Source of the DNA: Bacillus sp. FJAT-25509
Lineage (GTDB): Bacteria > Bacillota > Bacilli > Bacillales > Bacillaceae_G
NCBI RefSeq assembly: GCF_001420605.1
Contig: NZ_LJIZ01000019.1
Coordinates: 62,001-126,000, forward strand
Length of the DNA stretch: 64,000 bases
Reading direction: 5' to 3'
Under the pieces are notes generated by a model. That model ran no database searches and was not told the origin of the DNA. It was given only the letters and a program-made list of their open reading frames with translations. The position numbers and the translations under genes are program-made. This document shows positions 1 to 8,388 of this stretch, piece by piece (positions within the stretch are counted from its first letter, which is position 1; every line of letters starts with the position of its first letter).

Positions 1-1
1 T

Positions 2-247
2 ATCTCTCATGTAAACGATTCACGCTATGGATTACAGGCTGGGATTTATACGGATAGTGTATCGAATGCATTACTTGCTTCAAATGAACTTCATGTAGGT
101 GCGGTCATCATTAACGATATTCCAACATTTCGGGTTGATAATATGCCATATGGTGGTGTAAAGGAAAGTGGTACTGGAAGAGAAGGGATAAAGTTTGCAG
201 TAGAAGAAATGACGGAATTGAAGCTAATTGTCTGGAATCAAAACTGA
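2..247 (+). CDS. NAD(P)-dependent aldehyde dehydrogenase, C-terminal end (partial)
   Basis: Only the last 81 residues lie in the window; the gene begins upstream. The visible part holds the conserved ALDH C-terminal motif [14 protein letters not shown], preceded by the YGLQAGIYT and GAVIIND segments that line the active site and oligomer interface in this superfamily. The enzyme oxidises an aldehyde to a carboxylate with NAD(P). It ends 24 bp before the tartrate/malate-type dehydrogenase gene and is probably co-transcribed with it, which suggests a shared catabolic pathway. The substrate cannot be told from this fragment. Confidence 0.9.
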   Translation: MSHVNDSRYGLQAGIYTDSVSNALLASNELHVGAVIINDIPTFRVDNMPYGGVKESGTGREGIKFAVEEMTELKLIVWNQN

Positions 248-271
248 TGTTAATAAGGTGGGAAATCTGAT

Positions 272-1366
272 ATGAAAATTCATAAAATAGCAGTTATTCC
301 AGGGGATGGAATAGGTCCAGAAGTGATTAATGAAGGTGTGAAAGTATTAAATAAAATTGCTAGTTTCGATGATTCATTTAAATTCGAATTTACATCTTTT
401 CCTTGGGGATGTGAATACTATGCTCAATTCGGAAAAATGATGGATGATGATGGAATTGAAAGATTAAAAGAGTTTGAAGCAATTTATTTAGGAGCTGTCG
501 GATTTCCTGGTGTACCTGATCATGTCTCATTGTGGGACTTGTTATTAAAAATTCGTAAAAGCTTTGATCAATACGTAAATATACGTCCTGTAACCCTATT
601 AAAAGGAGCACCGTGTCCTCTAAGTAATATGGTAACCGAAGACATTAATATGTTATTTATCCGAGAGAATACAGAAGGCGAATATGCAGGAGCAGGTGAT
701 TGGCTATATAAAGGAAAAGAACATGAAGTAGTTTTACAAAATAGTGTTTTCTCACGCAAAGGTACTGAGCGCATTATACGTTATGCATTTGAAGTAGCCC
801 TTAAACAAGGAAAAACATTAACAAGTATTAGTAAAGGTAATGCTTTAAACTATTCTATGGTATTTTGGGATCAAATATTTGAAGAAGTGAGCAAAGAATA
901 TCCTTCAGTAAAAACATACTCTTATCTTGTTGATGCAGCTGCTATGCTTATGATTAAAGACCCGAAACGGTTTGAAGTAGTAGTGACTTCTAATTTATTT
1001 GGTGATATTTTAACAGATTTAGGTGCAGCCATCGCAGGAGGTTTGGGTCTTGCAGCTGGAGCAAACATAAATCCCGAGAGAGAATATCCTTCAATGTTTG
1101 AACCGATTCATGGTTCAGCACCAGATATATCAGGAAAACAGATTTCTAATCCACTCGCAGCAATTTGGTCAGCTAGCCAATTGCTTGATTATTTAGGGTA
1201 TGAACAGTATGGTAAGGTAATTCTTACTGCAATTGAGGAATTATTAATTGAAAAAAAATTCTTAACGCCTGATTTAGGTGGATCATCGTCAACATCAGAA
1301 GTAGGGAGTTATATCGTCGAATTGGTAGCTTCAAAACTGAATGTTTTACAGACTCAAAAAAATTAA
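272..1366 (+). CDS. Tartrate dehydrogenase / D-malate dehydrogenase (decarboxylating)
   Basis: This 364-residue protein belongs to the isocitrate/isopropylmalate dehydrogenase family. It opens with the PGDGIGPEV motif, carries the RENTEGEYAG substrate-binding segment near residue 130 and the SNLFGDILTDL metal-binding segment near residue 240, and ends with the EPIHGSAPDI motif near residue 275. The tryptophan-rich WGCEYYAQFGKMMDDDG stretch is typical of the TtuC/YcsA branch rather than LeuB. The expected reaction is NAD-dependent oxidative decarboxylation of D-malate or tartrate, with Mn or Mg. It follows an aldehyde dehydrogenase by 24 bp and has an AAGGTGGG ribosome binding site. The exact substrate is inferred from family only. 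Confidence 0.88.
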   Translation: MKIHKIAVIPGDGIGPEVINEGVKVLNKIASFDDSFKFEFTSFPWGCEYYAQFGKMMDDDGIERLKEFEAIYLGAVGFPGVPDHVSLWDLLLKIRKSFDQYVNIRPVTLLKGAPCPLSNMVTEDINMLFIRENTEGEYAGAGDWLYKGKEHEVVLQNSVFSRKGTERIIRYAFEVALKQGKTLTSISKGNALNYSMVFWDQIFEEVSKEYPSVKTYSYLVDAAAMLMIKDPKRFEVVVTSNLFGDILTDLGAAIAGGLGLAAGANINPEREYPSMFEPIHGSAPDISGKQISNPLAAIWSASQLLDYLGYEQYGKVILTAIEELLIEKKFLTPDLGGSSSTSEVGSYIVELVASKLNVLQTQKN

Positions 1367-1390
1367 TTAGTCGTATTGGCTTCCAATAAT

Positions 1391-1428
1391 AAAAAGGGAA
1401 ATACTACAGAAGTATCTCCCTTTTAATT
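1391..1428. terminator. Bidirectional intrinsic terminator
   Basis: An inverted repeat of AAAAGGGA-ATACT (1392-1405) and its complement (1411-1424) with a 5-nt loop is flanked by A and T runs. It sits between the convergent dehydrogenase and sigma-54 activator genes and can serve both. Confidence 0.85.
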
Positions 1429-1445
1429 TAATCTTTCAAAGTCTA

Positions 1446-2804
1446 CTAGACCTTACAATACTTTTGGATTAATTTGTTCGCTTTTGTTTGACTTAAACCA
1501 AGATCCTTTGCAACTTTACGAGAGCTTTTATGAATCTTGTAAGATTCGATAATCATTTTTTTCTCAGTTTCTTCTAAAATATTTTCTAATGAATTTTCTT
1601 CATGGATTGTGATTTTACAATCATCAGGAATTAATTGTGATGGCAAGTCAGATAATCGGATGACAGATTCGCTAGTAATAACGAGTCTTTCAATAATATT
1701 TTCAAGTTGCCTAATATTACCTGGCCATTGAAAGGCTTCAAAAGTATTTTTTACATTTGATGAAAACGACCGGTTAACTTTGTATTTATGATTGAACTCA
1801 GTTAAGAAATGATTAGCTAATAAGGAAATATCTTTTTTTCTGTTTCTAAGTGGCGGAATTTGAATATCAATTACATTTAATCGGTAAAATAAATCTTCTC
1901 TAAACTGTTTTGATTTTACCATTTCCAAAAGATTACGGTTCGTTGCCGTTATTATACGAACGTCTGCTTTTTTTAATTCTCTGCCTCCTACTGAAAAAAA
2001 GCTACGATCTTGTAATACTTGGAGTAGTTTCGCTTGAAATTTTAAGGAAATTTCACCGATTTCGTCTAAAAAAATTGTTCCTTCATTTGCCGTTTCGAGT
2101 AAGCCGATTTTTCCATTCTTTAAGGCTCCAGTAAATGCACCAGTAGCATAACCGAATAGCTCAGATTCCAATAGGTCTTCAGGGATTGCTGCACAATTAA
2201 TGGCAAGAAAAGGACCGTTTTTCCGATTACTTAAATCATGAATATATTTCGCTAGCACACCTTTTCCAGTTCCAGATTCACCTTGAATTAAAATATTTGT
2301 ATCAACGGGAGCAACCTTTTTACAAAAATCAATGATATTTGTCATTTCATCATCAATTGTTAAAAATCCATTTGAATTAAATTGTTCTCTCGAATCAACC
2401 ATTTCATGAATGTTATTATGAATAATAGATATATAGTTTTTTTCACGAGATGTAATGAAAATGAAATCCAATTTTTTATTAATCGGATTGAATATTGGAA
2501 TGGCAGTTGTGACTAATTCCTTACCAGTATGTGTGGTTTGGTTAATTGTGACGGTATTATTTTTCTCTAAAACAATTGGAATGATGGATGGGGTCCAATA
2601 CCCTTTTTCCAAAAAAATATCATTATGTTTTCCTATAATTTCGTTTTGACGTAGACCATAATGTTGTTCACACATTTTATTAACATAAATGATTTCAAGA
2701 TTTCGGTTTAAAATATAAATTTCATCAGAAGAATAATTTAAAATGTTTAACAACACTTCTTTATCGAATTCTAGTATTTCTGAAAGATTAGAATAACTGT
2801 TCAT
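1446..2804 (-). CDS. Sigma-54-dependent transcriptional activator with PAS sensor
   Basis: The 452-residue protein has a PAS domain (about residues 15-125), an AAA+ sigma-54 interaction domain and a C-terminal Fis-type helix-turn-helix (about 415-450). The Walker A motif GESGTGKG is at 175-182, the sigma-54 contact loop GAFTGA at 222-227, and Walker B FLDEIG near 245-250. Such proteins sense a signal through PAS and remodel the sigma-54 polymerase closed complex. An AAAGGAG site precedes the ATG. It lies between the dehydrogenase genes and an SSS transporter operon and probably controls one of them, but I could not find a -24/-12 promoter (TGGCA/TTGC) in front of the transporter genes. Confidence 0.93.
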   Translation of the reverse strand: MNSYSNLSEILEFDKEVLLNILNYSSDEIYILNRNLEIIYVNKMCEQHYGLRQNEIIGKHNDIFLEKGYWTPSIIPIVLEKNNTVTINQTTHTGKELVTTAIPIFNPINKKLDFIFITSREKNYISIIHNNIHEMVDSREQFNSNGFLTIDDEMTNIIDFCKKVAPVDTNILIQGESGTGKGVLAKYIHDLSNRKNGPFLAINCAAIPEDLLESELFGYATGAFTGALKNGKIGLLETANEGTIFLDEIGEISLKFQAKLLQVLQDRSFFSVGGRELKKADVRIITATNRNLLEMVKSKQFREDLFYRLNVIDIQIPPLRNRKKDISLLANHFLTEFNHKYKVNRSFSSNVKNTFEAFQWPGNIRQLENIIERLVITSESVIRLSDLPSQLIPDDCKITIHEENSLENILEETEKKMIIESYKIHKSSRKVAKDLGLSQTKANKLIQKYCKV

Positions 2805-2818
2805 AATGTATGCTCCTT

Positions 2819-2832
2819 TTTAAGCGCTTACA
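2819..2832 (+). promoter_or_regulatory. CcpA catabolite-response element (cre)
   Basis: TTTAAGCGCTTACA matches the cre consensus TGNAANCGNWNNCA at all fixed positions but one. It lies just upstream of the sigma-54 activator start and about 110 bp before the SSS transporter operon, so glucose repression of either unit is plausible. Confidence 0.55.
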
Positions 2833-2942
2833 ATAAGAGGCTAATATTTTACTATTTTATAAAACGAGTTTAACATAAGTCTACGAATTATTAACAGAAT
2901 TTTGTAAAAAATCAACCGATTGAGAGGTAAGGGGGAAATAGA

Positions 2943-3131
2943 ATGAAATATTTTGCAATTTTTTTAACTATCTTTGCTTTCATAGGATCATTAACTATTG
3001 TGAATCGGGTGGAGCCTTACATATTAGGATTACCGTTTATTGTATTTTGGTCAGCGAGTTGGTTAGTCATTACATCTGTCTGCCTTTTTATTAGTAATGC
3101 AATTTTAGAGAAGCAGGAGGAAAATCAATGA
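2943..3131 (+). CDS. DUF3311-type small membrane protein, SSS transporter partner
   Basis: A 62-residue protein with two predicted transmembrane helices (about residues 3-22 and 29-52) and a charged C-terminal tail. It resembles the DUF3311 proteins that are commonly encoded immediately before a sodium:solute symporter. It overlaps the next gene by 4 bp (ATGA), which implies translational coupling and a role as accessory subunit of that symporter. A GAGAGGTAAGGGGG ribosome binding region precedes it. Confidence 0.8.
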   Translation: MKYFAIFLTIFAFIGSLTIVNRVEPYILGLPFIVFWSASWLVITSVCLFISNAILEKQEENQ

Positions 3132-4603
3132 GCATTCTATTAATTGGAATTACGTTTCTGTTAGCACTTTTTTTAGGTATACGTGCCCAAAGAGGAAGAG
3201 AAATGAAATTGGAATCATGGGTAGTGGGAGATCGAAATTTTGGTAGTATTATTATGTTTGTCCTAATGGCTGGTGAAATGTTTACAACTTTTATATTCCT
3301 AGGTGCTAGTAGTGCCTCCTATTCAATGGGGGGACCAGTAATCTATATTTTCTGTGCTGTTACTTATATTATTCCATTTTGGATTTTACCTCATATTTGG
3401 CGTTATGCGAAAAAACATAATTTATTAACTCAACCAGATTTCTTTGTTAAAAAATATAATAGTAAATCTTTAGGACTGATCGTTGCAATAGTTGGAGTAG
3501 TTTCCATTATTCCATATATGGTACTTCAACTAAATGGTATAAAAATTATTGTATCTGAAGCTTCATACGGAGCTATTTCTCCAAATTTAGCAGTATGGAT
3601 TGGTGTAATTGTTGTGACAATCTTTGTTTATATCTCAGGAATTCATGGTTCAGCATTCACTGCTATATTAAAAGATATTTTGATGCTCATAACGATTTTG
3701 TTTTTAGGGATCTATTTACCTTTCCATTATTATGGTGGTGTAGAACCGATGTTTAGAACGTTAGATGCTGCTAAGCCTGGTTTCCTATTACTACCTAAGG
3801 CTGGCTATAGTATTTCTTGGTATGTGTCAGTTTGTTTAATTATTGCGCTCGGTCAATATATGTGGCCACATGTTTTCGGTGCGAGTTTATCATCAAAAGA
3901 TTCAAAAACATTACGTAAAAATGCAGCACTAATACCTCTTTATCAAATTCTGATGGTTTTTATTCTTTTTATTGGCTTTACTGCACTTTTACAAATGCCA
4001 CATATTCCAGGAGGACGAACTGATTTAGTTTTATTCGAAATTGCTAAAGCGACACTTCCACCTTGGTTTATTGGTGTAATTGGTTCAGCTGGTCTACTTG
4101 CAGCGTTAGTTCCTAGTTCGTTGTTATTATTAACGGCTTCAACATTACTTTCTAAAAATATTTATAAAGTAATAAAACCTGATACAAGTGAAGCGAAATT
4201 AGCGGGACTTACAAGAATCTTAGTTCCGATCATAGCTTTAATAGCATTAGTCTTTACGTTCTATGGTGGTAAGACAATGCTTTCTCTTTTATTGATGGCA
4301 TATAGTTTTGTCTTACAATTGTTCCCTGCATTAATTGTTACGTTTTTAAAACGTAATCCGGTTACAAAAATTGGAGCAGTAGCAGGGATACTATCTGGCC
4401 TTACTACAGTTGCATACGTAACAATAAAAAATACAACATTTGGGACATTATTCCCACATGCACCTCAATTTTTAAAAGATTTTGATTCAGGATTTATTGC
4501 ATTTACGATTAATATCATCTTTATGTTTGGAGTTAGTGGAATTGTTTACTTAGTAAAAATAAGACCAAGAGTAGGTCAAAAAGCTATAAAAGAACAATGG
4601 TGA
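3128..4603 (+). CDS. Sodium:solute symporter family (SSS) transporter
   Basis: The 491-residue polytopic protein has about 13 hydrophobic segments and the N-terminal SSS layout of an out-facing first helix followed by the ESWVVGDRNFG loop. Family members couple uptake of organic acids, pantothenate, sugars or amino acids to sodium. It overlaps the DUF3311 gene before it and the SGNH hydrolase gene after it, so the three form one operon. With a tartrate/malate-type dehydrogenase and a sigma-54 activator next door, an organic-acid substrate is a reasonable inference, not shown. Confidence 0.88.
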   Translation: MSILLIGITFLLALFLGIRAQRGREMKLESWVVGDRNFGSIIMFVLMAGEMFTTFIFLGASSASYSMGGPVIYIFCAVTYIIPFWILPHIWRYAKKHNLLTQPDFFVKKYNSKSLGLIVAIVGVVSIIPYMVLQLNGIKIIVSEASYGAISPNLAVWIGVIVVTIFVYISGIHGSAFTAILKDILMLITILFLGIYLPFHYYGGVEPMFRTLDAAKPGFLLLPKAGYSISWYVSVCLIIALGQYMWPHVFGASLSSKDSKTLRKNAALIPLYQILMVFILFIGFTALLQMPHIPGGRTDLVLFEIAKATLPPWFIGVIGSAGLLAALVPSSLLLLTASTLLSKNIYKVIKPDTSEAKLAGLTRILVPIIALIALVFTFYGGKTMLSLLLMAYSFVLQLFPALIVTFLKRNPVTKIGAVAGILSGLTTVAYVTIKNTTFGTLFPHAPQFLKDFDSGFIAFTINIIFMFGVSGIVYLVKIRPRVGQKAIKEQW

Positions 4604-5205
4604 GAAAGATGAAAATTGTATGTATAGGTGATAGTCTTACAGAGGGTTTAGGAATATCAAAAGTTGATGCATGGCCAACTATCCTTCAAAACGAATTATC
4701 AGTCGAGATTATTAATAAAGGAATTTCAGGTGATACAAGTACTGGAATGTTGTCACGATTTTACCATGATGTCGTATTAAACAATCCATCACATGTTATT
4801 ATTTGTGCAGGTGGGAATGATTTGTGGTGGGAAGTTGAAATAAAATATATACTTTCAAATATTTATTCGATGGTAAAGCAAGCAATTCACAATGGAATTC
4901 AACCTATTGTAGCAATCCATCCACCAATTCACATAGATCTTATCAATCATGAAGAAGTATGGGAACCGATTTCTGGTTTTGAAACATTCGTGTTGAAGGC
5001 ACAAGAGCTAGCCAATCGAATCGAGCAAATGGTAAAAGTAAATCAATTTAAACTTATTGATTTTCGAATTCCATTTCAACATCACCAGAATCTAAAATCA
5101 AAGTTTTTTGAAGGCACTGATGGAGTACATCCAAACGAATTTGGACATAATGCATTAGCAAAACAAGCATATCAAACGATTATACAGTTAAATAATGATT
5201 ATTAA
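4597..5205 (+). CDS. SGNH/GDSL-family hydrolase
   Basis: A 202-residue cytoplasmic-looking esterase of the GDSL type. It has block I GDSLTEG with the nucleophile Ser near residue 14, block III GGND, and block V DGVHPN carrying the catalytic Asp and His near the C-terminus. No signal peptide is present, so the substrate is probably intracellular. The start overlaps the symporter gene by 7 bp; a second in-frame ATG at 4609 follows a GTGAGAAAG ribosome-binding stretch and may be the true start. The gene closes the transporter operon, suggesting it hydrolyses an ester or acyl group from the imported compound. Confidence 0.85.
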   Translation: MVRKMKIVCIGDSLTEGLGISKVDAWPTILQNELSVEIINKGISGDTSTGMLSRFYHDVVLNNPSHVIICAGGNDLWWEVEIKYILSNIYSMVKQAIHNGIQPIVAIHPPIHIDLINHEEVWEPISGFETFVLKAQELANRIEQMVKVNQFKLIDFRIPFQHHQNLKSKFFEGTDGVHPNEFGHNALAKQAYQTIIQLNNDY

Positions 5206-5212
5206 TAAGGTT

Positions 5213-5255
5213 TCAAATGAACGGATAGCGAATTAAAGCTATCCGTTTATTTGAA
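5213..5255 (+). terminator. Intrinsic terminator of SSS operon
   Basis: ACGGATAGC (5221-5229) pairs with GCTATCCGT (5238-5246), and the outer arms TTCAAAT/ATTTGAA extend the stem. Confidence 0.75.
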
Positions 5256-5329
5256 CCTACAAAATAATGTACATATTTGCGCAAACTACAATCTTTTTCT
5301 TAGCTGTTAATTCAAATTTTTTTTATTTT

Positions 5330-5362
5330 TACTAAAAAAAGGACTGTATTTTTGACAGTCGT
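5330..5362 (-). terminator. Intrinsic terminator of DUF2584 gene
   Basis: GACTGT (5342-5347) pairs with ACAGTC (5355-5360); on the minus strand the stem is followed by a run of seven T. Confidence 0.7.
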
Positions 5363-5393
5363 TTTAGGTTCTAATATAAGTAGTGGTTTCTTT

Positions 5394-5636
5394 TTAATTA
5401 ACTGTATCAATTGCTTTTAGTTCATAAAGCATATATGTATTGTTATTTCTCCATTCGATTTTCTCAATAACAGCTACTCCAAAAGGTTTTTCATCACTCT
5501 TTCGGGTGACGTTGATTGGTGTGTCAATGGGATATAAATGGTATCCGTTTTGCTCTAGCGTGAATAGATTGTTTTCGTGTCTAACGGCGTGATCGTTCGT
5601 TACAATTAACCAATTAAATTCAAATGGCATACTCAT
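5394..5636 (-). CDS. DUF2584 family protein
   Basis: An 80-residue soluble protein. The opening MSMPFEFNWLIVTN, the central YHLYPIDTPINV and the following PFGVAVIEKIEW match the pattern of DUF2584 proteins found across Bacillus, whose function is unknown. The ATG is preceded by AAGGAG at a normal distance. It is a single-gene unit with its own terminator. Confidence 0.8.
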   Translation of the reverse strand: MSMPFEFNWLIVTNDHAVRHENNLFTLEQNGYHLYPIDTPINVTRKSDEKPFGVAVIEKIEWRNNNTYMLYELKAIDTVN

Positions 5637-5774
5637 ATTTTGAAAACTCCTTAAATTGAATAGTAGAATATTTTATATAGAAAAGATTAAACACTTAAAA
5701 ATATCTTAATATATTTTTGTTCTGAACACAAAAATGGGATTGTATAAAATTTTATAAGATAGTAGGGACTTTTA

Positions 5775-6680
5775 ATGAAAAGGAAGCAAAGTAATCAAGT
5801 TCGGTTAGGCGGAGGGCTTCAAAATGATGTATTTTATGATAAAGACTATAATAGGGTGGTTAGGCAGTCTAAATTAGGAAAAACAAAAGAAATGGTGTTA
5901 CAGGAAATTGATTTTATAAATTTTTTACATATGCAAGGAGTAAATGTCCCAAGAGCGGATCGTAATTTAAGAGAAGAAGATGGAAGAGTCATAACTTATT
6001 TTGAGTATATTGATGGCGAACAAATTGATGTGACAAACCCTAACCATTGGAATAAACACCTGTTTGAACAATGGGGTAAAAAATTGGGGAAGATACATTC
6101 TTTAGCCAAGAAGTATAAATTAAGTGAAGTTCATCGTCCTATCTGGTCACCGAATCGTATTGATGTTTTTGGCATTAGAGATCAGTTAGTTCCTAATATG
6201 AAAGGGATTTATGATAAACACATGGAAAAGCTCTCAGAATTTAGTGTGACATCCGATACATTTGGAATGATTCATAATGATTTTCATCAAGGGAATATAA
6301 TTTTAGTCGGTAATACTCTCTTTTCGATTGATTTTGATGATTGTGCATTTAATTGGTTCGCACAGGATATTGCTACAGCTTTTTATCATGCGTATTGGCA
6401 ACAGAACTCTTTTAATAAAATAAGTGATCAGTTTATTGAGACATTTATGGTGAACTTCTTTAAAGGATATAAACTAGAAAACTTTCTTCATAATGACATA
6501 GTAAAACAAATCCCGATTTTTCTTAAATTGAGAGAAATATTTTTGCACCATTTATTTGTCCACATATGGGATATGAATCGATTAGAAGAGTGGCAAAAAT
6601 ATACACTTATTGATTTAGAAAATAAGATTAAAAATGATGTGCCATATGCAGATATTATAGATTTTTCGATTTATCAATAA
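5775..6680 (+). CDS. Aminoglycoside phosphotransferase-like (APH) family kinase
   Basis: The 301-residue protein has the APH/choline-kinase fold signatures: the catalytic loop HNDFHQGN at residues 167-174 with catalytic Asp169, and the metal-binding IDFDD at 185-189. Family members transfer ATP gamma-phosphate to small hydroxyl compounds such as aminoglycosides, homoserine, methylthioribose or spectinomycin. The first 60 residues form the N-lobe, with a weak nucleotide-binding loop. The ribosome binding site is poor (AGGGAC). It stands alone between two terminators, so the substrate cannot be inferred from context, and resistance should not be assumed. Confidence 0.8.
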   Translation: MKRKQSNQVRLGGGLQNDVFYDKDYNRVVRQSKLGKTKEMVLQEIDFINFLHMQGVNVPRADRNLREEDGRVITYFEYIDGEQIDVTNPNHWNKHLFEQWGKKLGKIHSLAKKYKLSEVHRPIWSPNRIDVFGIRDQLVPNMKGIYDKHMEKLSEFSVTSDTFGMIHNDFHQGNIILVGNTLFSIDFDDCAFNWFAQDIATAFYHAYWQQNSFNKISDQFIETFMVNFFKGYKLENFLHNDIVKQIPIFLKLREIFLHHLFVHIWDMNRLEEWQKYTLIDLENKIKNDVPYADIIDFSIYQ

Positions 6681-6690
6681 TGGAAGCCAT

Positions 6691-6732
6691 AGGATAGCTC
6701 TAGTTATAATAACCTAGCTATCCTTTTAATTT
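6691..6732 (+). terminator. Intrinsic terminator
   Basis: AGGATAGCT (6691-6699) and AGCTATCCT (6716-6724) form a perfect 9-bp stem followed by TTTTAATTTTTTT. It ends the kinase gene. Confidence 0.8.
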
Positions 6733-6845
6733 TTTTAAACTTTTACATATACTCATAAACGTATGGTCATTGATTCGTTAATTCGACTATATAATAAAAC
6801 AAACAGTATTTTTTGTAGTTGCTTTATTGAAAGGGGCTGATGTTT

Positions 6846-7040
6846 ATGCGAAGAAATAAGAATGCGGCTCTTATTGTTATTTTATGGTTATGTATGGTGC
6901 TTTTTATAGTTATAAATGCAATACGTCATATTCGAGTATATATGGTTTACAGTTCAGGCTTAATGCCTTTTATTGTTTGTGGAATGATTATTTTTGCGAT
7001 TATTATCCTTTATGTAAGGGGTTCGAATCAGCGAAGATAA
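6846..7040 (+). CDS. Small two-helix membrane protein, unknown function
   Basis: About 64 residues with a basic N-terminus (MRRNKN), two hydrophobic helices (roughly residues 8-27 and 36-57) and a basic C-terminus, the layout of a small inner-membrane hairpin. I prefer the ATG at 6846 over the one at 6840 because the AAGGGG site then has a 9-base rather than a 3-base spacing. I do not recognise the family. Confidence 0.6.
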   Translation: MRRNKNAALIVILWLCMVLFIVINAIRHIRVYMVYSSGLMPFIVCGMIIFAIIILYVRGSNQRR

Positions 7041-7180
7041 AGTGTTTTATTGAAGCCATTATGTCAATTTAGTAAAGTAATTGAGACAGTATATGGTTGC
7101 ATTTTAAAAATTCCGTTCTTATTCTCATATGTATAAGAGTGCTGCGACGCGCGTTTTTTAGTATGCTGTTTAATAACTAT

Positions 7181-7213
7181 GAGTCTTGCCAATTAGGCAA
7201 GGCTCTTTTTTTG
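7181..7213 (+). terminator. Intrinsic terminator
   Basis: GAGTCTTGCC (7181-7190) pairs with GGCAAGGCTC (7196-7205), with one G-T pair, followed by seven T. It closes the unit that begins at the small membrane protein gene. Confidence 0.8.
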
Positions 7214-7360
7214 TTGGGGATGAAGATTTTATGTCACTAAAAAAATACCGGAAAGGGAAGCATTTGCCCTTAAAATCATTTTGGATACGCTCGTTTTCTC
7301 TTGTAAATACAGATTTATAAATCAGTCATAAAGAAAAAGAATTAAAAATATAATTGACAC

Positions 7361-7375
7361 TGATAATCATTATCA
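7361..7375 (+). promoter_or_regulatory. Fur box 1
   Basis: TGATAATCATTATCA is a perfect match to the Bacillus 7-1-7 Fur consensus TGATAATNATTATCA. It lies about 108 bp before the translation start of the IDEAL-domain gene. Confidence 0.85.
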
Positions 7376-7390
7376 TATAAAATTACAATT

Positions 7391-7405
7391 GAAAATGATT
7401 ATCAA
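7391..7405 (+). promoter_or_regulatory. Fur box 2
   Basis: GAAAATGATTATCAA is a weaker Fur-like site centred 30 bp downstream of the first, giving a tandem operator for iron repression of the operon starting at 7483. Confidence 0.6.
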
Positions 7406-7482
7406 TATCAAACAATGATTGATTCTCTTATTAAAAATAAATAATCAGGATGGGTATGAAAGAGCCATTAAGGAGGCAGTTG

Positions 7483-7878
7483 ATGGATAAACATTTCATT
7501 ATTTTAGAGTCATTTCATCAGCAAGTAACATGTTGTTGTCCAGGTCAAAAGCATCAACACGTAATTGAATTTAGTGAGGGCGATTTATGGACGATGACTA
7601 GTGAGAGAAAATATGTTGATTGCTTAGGATGGCATTATTTAGTTGATAACAACAATGATTTTGAATTTTACTTGCATGTTGAAGACATACAAAGCTTATA
7701 CGAAAGTGGTGTACTTTGTTCCATCTGGGATATAGATCTTAAAATAAATCATTTGAATTTTAAAATTAACGAAGCACTTGATGTGAATGATCGAGAGTCA
7801 TTTCTTACAATTGCAAATGAATTACGTAGTTTAAAAGAATTAAAGAACAAATTCTTCACAAATAAAGATGCTGTTTAA
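7483..7878 (+). CDS. IDEAL-domain protein with Cys/His-rich N-terminus, iron-regulated
   Basis: A 131-residue protein. Residues about 95-125 (INEALDVNDRESFLTIANEL) match the IDEAL domain, a short helical motif of Bacillales regulatory proteins. Near residue 17 a CCCPGQKHQH cluster could bind a metal. An AAGGAGG site lies 7 bases before the ATG at 7483; the longer in-frame reading from 7450 lacks a good site. It is the first gene behind two Fur boxes and is followed by flavodoxin, so it is probably made under iron starvation. A regulatory or protein-binding role is inference. Confidence 0.65.
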   Translation: MDKHFIILESFHQQVTCCCPGQKHQHVIEFSEGDLWTMTSERKYVDCLGWHYLVDNNNDFEFYLHVEDIQSLYESGVLCSIWDIDLKINHLNFKINEALDVNDRESFLTIANELRSLKELKNKFFTNKDAV

Positions 7879-7920
7879 ATAATGGTCATAAATAAAACGC
7901 ATGGAAGAGGAGAGAGCAGA

Positions 7921-8388
7921 ATGGCTAAAATTTTAATCGCTTTTGCAAGTATGTCAGGTAACACAGAGGAAATAGCTGAGTTAATTAAATCAAGTATAGA
8001 TACAATGGGCCATGATATAGAGATGAAAGAAATTGAAAATATCAATACCCAGAAATTATTAGAATTTGATGGAATCATACTAGGGGCTTATACGTGGGGA
8101 GACGGAGAGCTTCCATATGAAGTTGAAGATTTTTACGATGACATTGAAACCTTAAATTTAACTGGTAAAAAAGCTGCTGTATTTGGATCGGGCGATCATG
8201 CTTATCCTAAGTTTTGCGCTGCAGTAGATCTATTAGAAGAGAGATTAAAAGAATGTGGTGCTGAAATAATAGAGGAAGGATTAAAAGTAGAATTAGCACC
8301 GGAAACGGAAGAAGACATTGATCGTTGTGTTACATTTGCAATTAACTATATTAGCCAGTTTGAAGATCAATTTGAGGGAACTGTATGA
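7921..8388 (+). CDS. Flavodoxin
   Basis: A 155-residue short-chain flavodoxin. The FMN phosphate-binding loop is SMSGNTEE at about residues 10-17, the second flavin loop is GAYTWGDGELP, and the third is GSGDHAYPKFC. Flavodoxins carry one or two electrons and replace ferredoxin when iron is scarce, which fits the tandem Fur boxes upstream of this operon. I chose the ATG at 7921 because an AGAGGAGAGAG ribosome binding site precedes it and the flavodoxin fold starts at once (MAKILIAFASMSG). The stop overlaps the next start codon. Confidence 0.9.
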   Translation: MAKILIAFASMSGNTEEIAELIKSSIDTMGHDIEMKEIENINTQKLLEFDGIILGAYTWGDGELPYEVEDFYDDIETLNLTGKKAAVFGSGDHAYPKFCAAVDLLEERLKECGAEIIEEGLKVELAPETEEDIDRCVTFAINYISQFEDQFEGTV

